Shown: positions 1 through 5,213, numbered from the stretch's first letter. The stretch: 5,213 bases of DNA from Chloroflexota bacterium (GCA_030669775.1 DAOVCZ010000156.1:1-5213); one strand, 5' to 3'. Numbers and translations are program-made. The notes: generated by a model from the letters alone, not told the origin.

Positions 1-126
1 GATTTGGTCGTCCAAGAGGCATTCATCCTACCATGGCTTACCTCTCTTTTCGACCTTCAAAGTTGCACTTGTTAGTTGAATCTGAGGAATTAGAGCTAAC
101 ATGATTTTGTCTCCTAATAGAATATT
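1..126. other. left edge: possible tail of an upstream gene plus leader of the lectin-like gene
   Basis: On the + strand, the frame starting at base 3 stays open for 33 codons and ends in TGA at 102-104. Its translation ends in VESEELELT and could be the C terminus of a gene cut by the window edge, but it is too short to assign. The frame starting at base 1 is also open to about base 75, so openness alone proves little. A 6-bp inverted repeat (TGTTAG at 70-75, CTAACA at 96-101) followed by a short T-rich stretch is too weak to call a terminator. I see no convincing promoter and no Shine-Dalgarno sequence before the ATG at 127. Confidence 0.25.
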
Positions 127-546
127 ATGAGTGAAGATGAAGACGCCTTTAGCGGCGCATTTGATGACTTTCTGGGCACAATCAAATCTGGTACAACTGT
201 TTCCGGTGTTGGGCGCCTAAGATATAGGCAAGGCAGCGATGTAAAGGACTGGTCACAGCCTGGCGGCTCTAAGTATCTTTCACGTGATTGGCACATGCAA
301 TGCGGGTGTAAGAAGTGGACAGGTGCAGCAAGAAACTCTGGGGCTTTCGAGATTACCTTTCCTACTCCCTTTGCTGAGCCTCCATTAATTCTAGTTGGTC
401 CCTCTGGCACTACTCCTCTATTCGAGGAGATCCGCTTTCAGACAACCATCCAATCAGCATCAGTTATAGAAGTCTACTGGTGGTCAACTAATAACTTAAC
501 TAAGGTTCAGGTTAACTGGTTGGCTTTGGGTCCCATCGGGCTGTAA
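127..546 (+). CDS. H-type-lectin-like domain protein (139 aa), function unknown
   Basis: This is a soluble protein with no signal peptide or membrane segment. The N terminus is acidic (MSEDEDAFSGAFDDF, residues 1-15). The C-terminal half resembles the H-type lectin fold. It has a beta-strand with the pattern F-x-x-PF-x-x-PP followed by LILVGP (about residues 77-92). After a variable segment comes IEVYWWS (114-120), and a closing strand reads VQVNWLALGP (127-136), like the usual W-x-A-x-G ending. Known H-type lectins bind sugars such as N-acetylgalactosamine, and related folds occur on phage fibres and as single-domain bacterial proteins; sugar binding here is inferred. The ATG at 127 is the first start after an in-frame TAG at 118-120. 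No Shine-Dalgarno sequence precedes it, so initiation may be weak, or leaderless if a promoter lies very close. It stands alone on its strand, 243 bases before the next gene. I am fairly sure it is a gene and moderately sure of the fold. Confidence 0.68.
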   Translation: MSEDEDAFSGAFDDFLGTIKSGTTVSGVGRLRYRQGSDVKDWSQPGGSKYLSRDWHMQCGCKKWTGAARNSGAFEITFPTPFAEPPLILVGPSGTTPLFEEIRFQTTIQSASVIEVYWWSTNNLTKVQVNWLALGPIGL

Positions 547-568
547 TAGGTCCAATTGTAATAGCCAC

Positions 569-629
569 TGTCCGCGTAAATAATGGCGGATCATGGTTTC
601 AGGTTCACCTATACCGCGGACAATTTTTT
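569..629 (+). terminator. inverted repeat followed by T run, candidate terminator of the lectin-like gene
   Basis: TGTCCGCG at 569-576 is exactly complementary to CGCGGACA at 615-622. The right arm is followed at 624-629 by six T, as in an intrinsic terminator. The 38-base loop is unusually long. The left arm can instead pair locally (TCCGC 571-575 with GCGGA 586-590, loop of 10), so two hairpins compete. It lies 22 bases after the stop of the lectin-like gene, consistent with ending that transcript. The long loop keeps confidence modest. Confidence 0.4.
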
Positions 630-643
630 GGGGAGTTTTGCAG

Positions 644-716
644 CTGAGCGGATAGGGCCAGTGCCGGCGAACAGTCCTCCATTCCACATCGCTAGGAAAT
701 ACAGAGGAGCGCTCAG
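644..716. repeat. 7-bp inverted repeat enclosing 59 bases
   Basis: CTGAGCG at 644-650 is the exact reverse complement of CGCTCAG at 710-716. The enclosed segment has smaller GC-rich complementarities, including CCTC near 676-679 with GAGG near 704-707. The overall size is tRNA-like, but there is no T-loop motif, no plausible anticodon arm and no CCA. It sits just upstream of the candidate operon promoter, so it could be part of a regulatory region or a degraded element. Chance occurrence is possible. Confidence 0.25.
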
Positions 717-732
717 GGATTTAATCAGTTTC

Positions 733-741
733 TGATATACT
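733..741 (+). promoter_or_regulatory. candidate extended -10 promoter for the PLDc_N/ABC operon
   Basis: The hexamer TATACT at 736-741 matches the TATAAT consensus at five of six positions. It is preceded by TG one base upstream (733-734), giving an extended -10 motif. No good -35 hexamer lies 16-18 bases upstream, which extended -10 promoters can tolerate. Transcription would start near 748, leaving a leader of about 42 bases before the ATG at 790. A different sigma factor is possible and cannot be excluded. Confidence 0.4.
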
Positions 742-789
742 CATTAATCATCACCACGAACCTTGCTAACTCTCTCCCTGGTGGTAAAC

Positions 790-990
790 ATGGAAGAACT
801 TCAGCGATACATTCCATTAATAGCTCCCCTACTGATCATCCAACTTACCCTGGTCGCCATCGCCCTGATCGACCTGATCCGGCGAGAACAAGTCAGGTAT
901 ATACCAAAATGGGCGTGGGCGATCGTCATCATTTTTATTAATCTGATCGGACCCATCTCATATCTCATAATTGGCCGAGAGGAAGCATAG
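790..990 (+). CDS. small two-helix PLDc_N-domain membrane protein, YxlE-like (66 aa)
   Basis: The protein is almost entirely two membrane helices, about residues 8-29 and 41-61. A short basic loop (RREQVRYIPK, 31-40) separates them. The second helix ends in the hallmark IGPISYLIIGR (53-63), typical of the phospholipase D N-terminal (PLDc_N) family of small proteins, which have no catalytic activity of their own. Family members are often encoded beside ABC transporters. Bacillus YxlE, in the sigY operon, is implicated in negative control of that sigma factor. I choose the ATG at 790 because GGTGG at 780-784 gives a weak but well-placed ribosome binding site and the helix follows promptly. A TTG at 763 in the same frame would add nine residues (start MLTLSLVVN) and is less likely. 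It is the first gene of the operon, 46 bases before the ATPase start. A role as accessory or regulator of the transporter is inferred. Confidence 0.82.
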   Translation: MEELQRYIPLIAPLLIIQLTLVAIALIDLIRREQVRYIPKWAWAIVIIFINLIGPISYLIIGREEA

Positions 991-995
991 GGATC

Positions 996-1046
996 ATTTA
1001 TCCAATTACCCCCAATTCCATCTGATCATCGATTATATGGATAAAT
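996..1046 (+). promoter_or_regulatory. 9-bp inverted repeat that buries the ATPase start codon
   Basis: ATTTATCCA at 996-1004 is perfectly complementary to TGGATAAAT at 1038-1046. The right arm includes the last two bases of the ATG at 1037-1039. In the mRNA this stem would hide the start of the ATPase gene, which has no recognisable Shine-Dalgarno sequence. The left arm begins five bases after the stop of the PLDc_N gene, so a ribosome ending there would cover and melt it. This suggests translational coupling, but that is an inference from position only. Confidence 0.35.
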
Positions 1047-1999
1047 CACAGAATAACCAACATCCTTCCCAAGAGTTTGCCATTCACACCCAGAGTCTAT
1101 CCCGCCGTTACGGCGAAGTTGAGGCACTGGTTGACTTAAACCTGAGCGTACCATATGGCTCCATCTTCGGTTACCTGGGTAGGAATGGAGCTGGAAAAAC
1201 GACGACCATCCGCCTGCTCACCGGTCTGGCCCAACCAACACAGGGTAGAGCCTGGGTCGCAGGTCATGAAACAACAAACAGCAGCAACTACGCGAGGAGC
1301 TTGTTCGGCTACCTGCCTCAAGAACCAGGCTTTTACTCCTGGATGACTGGTAGGGAATTCCTTTTGCATGTATCACGGTTATTCAGCCTGCCACCTAAAG
1401 AAGGAAAAAAGCAGGTCGATCGAACACTTAAATTGACAGGTTTGCAATCAGCAGCCAAACGCAAAATTGGTGGTTATTCAGGCGGTATGAAACAAAGATT
1501 AGCCATAGCTCAGGCACTGATCGGTGAGCCGCCGGTGTTAATCCTGGATGAACCAACCAGCTCCCTTGACCCTGCTGGTCGACACGAGCTTTTAGATATG
1601 ATCGCCAATCTGAAAGGAGAGGTCACGGTTTTCTTTTCCAGCCACATCCTGGGGGATATAGAACGGGTTTGCGACACCATCGCAGTCATCCATGAAGGAC
1701 ATTTACTCCTGGTTTCCAACAGGGAGCAATTGCTTGAAGAATATGCCGTCAACGCAGCTGTTATGCAGCTGGATTCCAGCAGTCTGCCAATATCAGAAGA
1801 TTTCGTCTCTGATCTGGAGAAAAGGAACTGGGTCAGCCGGGTAACGATTGATGGAAATTCGATCAGCGTTTTGGCCAGCGATGTCCCACAAGGCAAGGAT
1901 GAACTGCTCTCAATCATCGTCAAGCACAATGTGCGCATCAACCGTTACGAATGGGTGCGACCATCTCTAGAAGAGATATTTTTAAAGATCAGTCATTAA
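1037..1999 (+). CDS. ABC transporter ATP-binding protein, YxlF/CcmA-type (320 aa)
   Basis: This is the cytoplasmic ATPase that should drive the permease encoded directly after it. All nucleotide-binding motifs are present in order. Walker A is GRNGAGKTT (48-56), with arginine where proline is usual. The Q-loop glutamine is in GYLPQEP (Q95), and the signature is YSGGM (147-151). Walker B is VLILDEP (167-173), with the catalytic glutamate at 172. The D-loop SLD is at 176-178, and the switch histidine is H203 in SSHIL. After the ATPase core comes a domain of about 95 residues ending in PSLEEIFLKI (309-318), as in the DUF4162-type tail of single-permease ABC-2 exporters. I take the ATG at 1037. 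A TTG at 971 in frame would add 22 unlikely residues and overlap the previous gene. The stop is one base before the next ATG, implying translational coupling. The substrate cannot be read from the sequence. Confidence 0.93.
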   Translation: MDKSQNNQHPSQEFAIHTQSLSRRYGEVEALVDLNLSVPYGSIFGYLGRNGAGKTTTIRLLTGLAQPTQGRAWVAGHETTNSSNYARSLFGYLPQEPGFYSWMTGREFLLHVSRLFSLPPKEGKKQVDRTLKLTGLQSAAKRKIGGYSGGMKQRLAIAQALIGEPPVLILDEPTSSLDPAGRHELLDMIANLKGEVTVFFSSHILGDIERVCDTIAVIHEGHLLLVSNREQLLEEYAVNAAVMQLDSSSLPISEDFVSDLEKRNWVSRVTIDGNSISVLASDVPQGKDELLSIIVKHNVRINRYEWVRPSLEEIFLKISH

Positions 2000-2000
2000 T

Positions 2001-3584
2001 ATGCTCACTTTTGCTTATACCCTGTCTGTTGTCTGTATGTTGCTATTACCTATCGTGCTGGCTGTCCTTCTCCGGCGGTACTATCGGGTATATTGGATAT
2101 TGTTTACAGTTGGCTGCATCACATTCCTGGGTGCACAGGCGGTACATCTACCGCTTAATGAGTGGCTGACAAGCATCGGAGTTTTACCCGAAAATCCTCA
2201 AATGAGCGTAGCGCCTCTATGGCAGAGTGCTTTGATACTTGGATTAACGGCAGGTTTATGCGAAGAGCTGGCCAGGGCAATTGGTTATGCAATCGTAAAA
2301 TGGGCCCGCCGGTTCGAAGATGGCGTGATGCTCGGACTGGGGCATGGTGGCATTGAAGCCATGATTCGTGGTGGAGTGTTAACTGCAGCCACGATCAGCT
2401 CTTTACTCAATTTACAGGGGGTCGATCTGGAAGCTCTGAATCTAACCTCTGCTCAGCTTGAAGCTGTCTCAATCCAGATGAAGCAATTCAACTATTCGCC
2501 TGTCTTCGCTCTTGCTCCATTCGTTGAGCGAACATTCGCCATCGGTGCTCAGGTTCTATTTTCAATACTGGTGCTGCAAGCATTCAAACGCAGAAAACCG
2601 TTGTTCATCCTCGTCGCGATCGCATATCATGCATTGGTTGACGCCGTCGCGGTCTATATTGGAATCACAACCCAATCAATTTGGCTAATCTGGGCAGCAT
2701 TTCTGATCCTATTGATACCTGGTTGGATTTGGTTATTCAGGCTGTGGCGTGATCGGAATCAGGAGATAGCTTCATCCAGGGAAGAGCCTCATCACCCAGA
2801 ATCAATTAAAACGGTGTTTGGGTTATTCCTGGCCAACCTGCGTAAAGAGCTACTGTATCAATGGCGAACCTACCGGGTTCTGATTGTTTGTGCCGTTTTG
2901 ATTGCTTTCGGTATCATGTCCCCCTTGCTCACCAAGTTCACGCCACAATTATTGAGCTCCTTAGAAGGAGCGGAGATGTTCGCAGAATTGATCCCTGAAA
3001 TGACGATAACAGATTCGATGAATCAACACATCGAAACGATAACACAATTCGGATTCATCATGGTGATCTTGTTGGGCATGGGCGCAGTGGCGGGTGAAAA
3101 GGAGCGAGGCACTGCAGCGATGATATTGAGCAAACCATTATCTCGAGCTGCATTCTTGAACAGCAAGTACACGGCGCAATCTTTACTTTATATCCTGGCG
3201 TTTGGCTTGACCACGGCCATCGGTTATTACTATACAACTACCCTATTCGAAAGTCTTAACTTTGGAATTTTCTTGAGTCTGAATTTGTTGCTCCTGCTCT
3301 GGATCCTGGTATTTGCTGGTGTGACATTGCTGGGGAGTACGTTGGGCAACTCCACTGGAGCAGCGGCTGGATTCTCCTTGGCAGGTGCAATCCTGCTCCT
3401 CCTATCCGGCAGCATACCTCGTATCGGCGCCTTGCTGCCTGGAGGATTGCTGTCCTGGGCAGGTCAAATTAGTTCTCAAACTGAAACCGCTGGCAATTGG
3501 GGTGCGGTTACGATGAGTGTGGTGATTATTCTAATCTGCTTGATCGCCGCTCTGGGGGTGTTTGAAAGACAAGAACTACAGTAA
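2001..3584 (+). CDS. fusion protein: YhfC-type putative intramembrane metalloprotease + ABC-2 permease (527 aa)
   Basis: Two membrane modules lie in one frame. Residues 1-247 resemble the YhfC family, with about seven helices and the conserved polar sites within membrane segments: CEELAR (87-92), GHGGIEA (114-120), VERT (175-178) and YHALVD (209-214). These would supply the glutamates and histidines for metal binding or catalysis. Residues 248-288 are a charged cytoplasmic linker. Residues 289-520 form an ABC-2 permease with about six helices and the typical cytoplasmic motif GEKERGTAAMILSKPLSR (365-382). Charges suggest N terminus outside and an odd helix count in the first module, which puts the linker inside as the permease needs. 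The permease half probably pairs with the upstream ATPase, one base away. No ATG lies in the linker; the only in-frame alternative there is a GTG at 2814 without a ribosome binding site. A true fusion is therefore the simplest reading. Proteolysis, its target and the transport substrate are unknown. Confidence 0.87.
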   Translation: MLTFAYTLSVVCMLLLPIVLAVLLRRYYRVYWILFTVGCITFLGAQAVHLPLNEWLTSIGVLPENPQMSVAPLWQSALILGLTAGLCEELARAIGYAIVKWARRFEDGVMLGLGHGGIEAMIRGGVLTAATISSLLNLQGVDLEALNLTSAQLEAVSIQMKQFNYSPVFALAPFVERTFAIGAQVLFSILVLQAFKRRKPLFILVAIAYHALVDAVAVYIGITTQSIWLIWAAFLILLIPGWIWLFRLWRDRNQEIASSREEPHHPESIKTVFGLFLANLRKELLYQWRTYRVLIVCAVLIAFGIMSPLLTKFTPQLLSSLEGAEMFAELIPEMTITDSMNQHIETITQFGFIMVILLGMGAVAGEKERGTAAMILSKPLSRAAFLNSKYTAQSLLYILAFGLTTAIGYYYTTTLFESLNFGIFLSLNLLLLLWILVFAGVTLLGSTLGNSTGAAAGFSLAGAILLLLSGSIPRIGALLPGGLLSWAGQISSQTETAGNWGAVTMSVVIILICLIAALGVFERQELQ

Positions 3585-3635
3585 ACACTCCCATTTGGTA
3601 GATCTGAAGCTTGTCAGGCTCCGAAATCAGGAAAT

Positions 3636-3666
3636 TAAAAAGGTGCGGGGAATTTGCTCCCGCACC
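3636..3666 (-). terminator. intrinsic terminator of the aldolase gene
   Basis: GGTGCGGG at 3642-3649 and CCCGCACC at 3659-3666 form a perfect 8-bp GC-rich stem with a 9-base loop. Read on the minus strand, the stem is followed at once by five T and then AATTT. It lies 21 bases past the aldolase stop. On the + strand the hairpin lacks a T tract (CGGTATTTG follows), so it would stop the convergent ABC operon only weakly, although no other terminator for that operon is visible. Confidence 0.82.
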
Positions 3667-3687
3667 CGGTATTTGAATTGAATATCA

Positions 3688-4710
3688 TTAAATGGTTTTC
3701 GATTCTAATTCAGGAGTGTACTCCCCAAACCGCGCCATGCTGTTCAACTTTGCCCGCCGGTAAAACGTCTTCTGGGCATCAGCTGTATTTTCAGGCTTAC
3801 CAACCCAGGCCTTGAGGGTTTCTTCCTGCAATGCTCGTCCGTAGGAAAAGCTCAGCTCCCAGGGGAATCTACCAATAGCGTTCATCGCCGAGAGGTTCTC
3901 GGTCGCTTGTGCAGGAGTTTGCCCACCTGAGAGAAATACAATCCCTGGCACAGCTGACGGCACCGTTCGTTTTAGCACACGGATAGTCGCCTCGGCTACT
4001 TCCTGCACACCAGCCTGCTCAGAGCAACTCTTCCCAGACAGGATCATATTTGGTTTGAGCAGCATACCCTCTAAAACAACTCCTGCCGTGAATAATTCTG
4101 CAAAAACAGCTTCTAGCGTGATCGTTGTAACTTCTTCACAGCGTTCAATGGTGTGATCCCCATCCATGAGCACTTCCGGTTCAACGATCGGCACCAAACC
4201 AGCCTCCTGACACAAGGCTGCATACTGCGCCAGACTGGAAGCGTTTATTTGATAACCATAAGTCGTTGGTATATCTTTACCGATGGCATAAACCGTGCGC
4301 CACTTGGTGAAAGTTGCACCCATCTCAACATATTCAGCCAGGCGTTCACGTAAACCATCCAGACCTTGGGTGAATTTCTCTCCTGGATGGAAAGCCAAAT
4401 CGCGGGTACCCTTATCAACCTTTATACCCGGGTAGATATCCCTCGAAGTCAACAACTCTGGGAAAGGAGTCCCATCCGTGGCCTTATGGCGCATGGTCTC
4501 GTCAAATGTGATCACCCCACCGATGAATTCCTCCACACCTGGAGTGGTAAACAGCAACTCCCGGTATGACCGGCGATATTCTTCAGTCGAATCGAGATTG
4601 ATGCTTTTTAGACGTTTCTTAATCGTAGGAAAACTCTCATCGGCTGCTAGTACACCTTTCCCTGGAGCGACAATTCCGCGGGCAACAGCTTCCAGTTTTT
4701 GCTTATCCAT
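3688..4710 (-). CDS. class I fructose-bisphosphate aldolase (340 aa)
   Basis: The enzyme cleaves fructose 1,6-bisphosphate to dihydroxyacetone phosphate and glyceraldehyde 3-phosphate, and runs the reverse reaction, in glycolysis and gluconeogenesis in the cytoplasm. It is the classical Schiff-base class, needing no metal. The catalytic set is complete when compared with rabbit aldolase. Asp24 is in LAADES (rabbit D33), and Lys136 is in TKWR (K146). Glu177 and Glu179 are in IVEPEV (E187 and E189). The Schiff-base Lys219 is in EGMLLKPNM (K229), Ser261 is in LSGGQ (S271), and Arg292 is in SFSYGRAL (R303). At 340 residues it is slightly shorter than the animal enzyme (about 363), mostly at the ends, and it lacks the animal C-terminal tyrosine tail. 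The ATG at 4710 follows a perfect AGGAGG ten bases upstream. It is transcribed alone, convergent to the ABC operon, with its own terminator. Confidence 0.97.
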   Translation of the reverse strand: MDKQKLEAVARGIVAPGKGVLAADESFPTIKKRLKSINLDSTEEYRRSYRELLFTTPGVEEFIGGVITFDETMRHKATDGTPFPELLTSRDIYPGIKVDKGTRDLAFHPGEKFTQGLDGLRERLAEYVEMGATFTKWRTVYAIGKDIPTTYGYQINASSLAQYAALCQEAGLVPIVEPEVLMDGDHTIERCEEVTTITLEAVFAELFTAGVVLEGMLLKPNMILSGKSCSEQAGVQEVAEATIRVLKRTVPSAVPGIVFLSGGQTPAQATENLSAMNAIGRFPWELSFSYGRALQEETLKAWVGKPENTADAQKTFYRRAKLNSMARFGEYTPELESKTI

Positions 4711-4720
4711 AACTTACAAA

Positions 4721-4726
4721 CCTCCT
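4721..4726 (-). promoter_or_regulatory. ribosome binding site of the aldolase gene
   Basis: On the minus strand this reads AGGAGG, a perfect Shine-Dalgarno core, with ten bases to the ATG at 4710. It fixes the aldolase start and fits a highly expressed enzyme. Confidence 0.88.
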
Positions 4727-4744
4727 AAATTTTTGATATCAAGA

Positions 4745-4767
4745 GAGGATTGACAATTTCGATCCTC
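4745..4767. promoter_or_regulatory. 23-bp imperfect palindrome upstream of the aldolase gene, possible operator
   Basis: GAGGAT at 4745-4750 mirrors ATCCTC at 4762-4767. The symmetry continues inward, so nine of eleven position pairs match around a centre at 4756. It lies 35 bases before the aldolase ATG and downstream of the candidate promoter, where a repressor could block elongation or an RNA hairpin could form in the leader. No known regulator site is recognised. Confidence 0.33.
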
Positions 4768-4809
4768 AATTTTTTCCGTATTGATGGGTGATTAAACCGA
4801 TTTGCATCA

Positions 4810-4839
4810 ATTTTATCATGAGGTCCCTTCCATTCACAA
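4810..4839 (-). promoter_or_regulatory. candidate promoter of the aldolase gene
   Basis: Read on the minus strand there is a -35-like TTGTGA (4834-4839, four of six), an 18-base spacer and TAAAAT (4810-4815, five of six). TG one base before the hexamer gives an extended -10. Transcription would start near 4803, leaving a leader of about 93 bases. A second candidate, ATGATA (4814-4819) with TTTAAT (4791-4796) at 17 bases, overlaps it, so the exact start is uncertain. Confidence 0.42.
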
Positions 4840-4952
4840 GATAGTGCCATCCGTATCTTCATATCAAACAAAAATTTCAAGCATCTATACCTCATAGCTG
4901 ATCCTCATTTACAAAGGCGCAATAACCCATTCGATACCTGCCTCCGATGAGA

Positions 4953-5198
4953 TCAACAAAATAAATCCAAACCAGTATGATGGTTTTGACTTGAGGCTTT
5001 GGGGACAATCAAATTTTGCAATGGAAATTTTATCCAGTATCCGGCCAGCACACCCAAGAGGATGCCGATCACATGGCTCCACCCTGTGTCACCCAAAATC
5101 AAATCGAGGCCACCACCGATGAGTAAACCAAACGCCGCTCCCAGGGCAATGTTGCGTCCCCTGGAATGGGAAGGATCTTGGTTTGCAGAGTTCTTCAT
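4953..5198 (-). CDS. small glycine-rich two-helix membrane protein (81 aa), function unknown
   Basis: I do not recognise the family with confidence. The N terminus is polar (MKNSANQDPSHSRGRN, residues 1-16). Next come a glycine-rich helix (about 17-34, containing GAAFGLLIGGG), a short loop with GDTGW (36-40), a second helix (about 42-56, GILLGVLAGYW), and a polar tail ending in a cysteine (81). The GxxxG-like spacing suggests tight helix packing or oligomerisation, as in glycine-zipper small membrane proteins. The start is the ATG at 5198. GAGGTGATC at 5202-5210 pairs with the 16S 3' end, six bases (ATCGAA) separating GAGGTG from the ATG. The GTG at 5207, nine bases upstream in frame, lies inside that site and is not the start. 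No intrinsic terminator follows it before the aldolase region. The 242-base gap and the candidate aldolase promoter argue that the two genes are not one operon. Confidence 0.72.
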   Translation of the reverse strand: MKNSANQDPSHSRGRNIALGAAFGLLIGGGLDLILGDTGWSHVIGILLGVLAGYWIKFPLQNLIVPKASSQNHHTGLDLFC

Positions 5199-5201
5199 TT
5201 C

Positions 5202-5210
5202 GATCACCTC
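5202..5210 (-). promoter_or_regulatory. ribosome binding site deciding the start of the small membrane protein
   Basis: On the minus strand this reads GAGGTGATC, a nine-base match to the anti-Shine-Dalgarno end of 16S rRNA. It places the start at the ATG at 5198 and rules out the GTG embedded in it. Confidence 0.85.
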
Positions 5211-5213
5211 TTT

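Noticed and set aside
114..410. Minus-strand 98-codon frame over the lectin-like gene
   Set aside because: It is antisense to a better-supported gene, has no domain and no ribosome binding site, and its composition fits a shadow frame.
496..687. Minus-strand 63-codon frame across the end of the lectin-like gene and the intergenic gap
   Set aside because: It has no ribosome binding site, overlaps the lectin-like gene antisense and has no recognisable domain. A + strand frame there, open from before 543 to about 647, looks mildly protein-like (VRVNNGGSWFQVHLYRG) but has no start codon of its own.
644..716. tRNA-like size with a 7-bp closing stem
   Set aside because: There is no TTC-type T loop, no D or anticodon arm of the right lengths and no CCA end on either strand, so it is not a tRNA gene.
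971..1036. TTG start extending the ATPase by 22 residues
   Set aside because: The extension overlaps the previous gene, has no ribosome binding site, and lies outside the conserved ABC domain, which begins shortly after the ATG at 1037.
1510..1941. Minus-strand 143-codon frame inside the ATPase gene
   Set aside because: It is the reverse-strand shadow of a conserved ABC ATPase. Its serine- and arginine-rich composition is typical of shadow frames.
2814..2816. Internal GTG that could start a separate permease
   Set aside because: It has no Shine-Dalgarno sequence. The frame runs unbroken from the YhfC-like half, so a separate permease start is not supported.
4750..4778. Perfect -35 TTGACA on the + strand at 4750-4755
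   Set aside because: No -10 hexamer follows at 16-19 bases and no + strand gene lies downstream. The motif is part of the palindrome upstream of the aldolase gene.
1..5213. CRISPR arrays, insertion sequences, rRNA genes
   Set aside because: I saw no regularly spaced repeats, no transposase-like frame with terminal repeats and no rRNA-like sequence.

Overview
This 5.2 kb bacterial window has moderate GC content. It resembles an environmental genome, possibly from the Chloroflexota (Anaerolineae-like). That assignment is an inference from overall gene style (a classical class I aldolase, an H-type-lectin-like orphan, a YhfC-type membrane domain) and is not demonstrated, because no taxonomic marker gene is present.

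Layout, left to right: (1) bases 1-126 are a gene edge or intergenic stretch, with an open frame that may be the tail of an upstream gene. (2) A 139-residue soluble protein on + (127-546) has an H-type-lectin-like C-terminal half. (3) A 243-base structured gap follows; it holds an inverted repeat followed by a T run, a second 7-bp inverted repeat and a candidate extended -10 promoter. (4) A tight three-gene + operon (790-3584) encodes a two-helix PLDc_N (YxlE-like) membrane protein, an ABC transporter ATPase, and a 527-residue membrane protein. The last protein joins a YhfC-type putative intramembrane metalloprotease to an ABC-2 type permease. (5) A hairpin with a U tract on the minus strand ends the convergent gene. 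(6) A class I fructose-bisphosphate aldolase gene on the minus strand (3688-4710) has a strong ribosome binding site, a candidate promoter and a 23-bp imperfect palindrome upstream. (7) A small glycine-rich two-helix membrane protein on the minus strand (4953-5198) has an excellent ribosome binding site at the right edge.

The operon is the accessory part. Its order (small PLDc_N protein, ATPase, permease) matches the yxlE-yxlF-yxlG segment of the Bacillus sigY locus. Here there is no sigma factor in view, and the permease carries a protease-like domain at its N terminus. The ATPase probably pairs with the C-terminal half of the fusion to form an ABC exporter of unknown substrate. The protease-like half could process a membrane substrate or the exported cargo, but that is inference. 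The aldolase is ordinary central metabolism (glycolysis/gluconeogenesis) and appears functionally unrelated.
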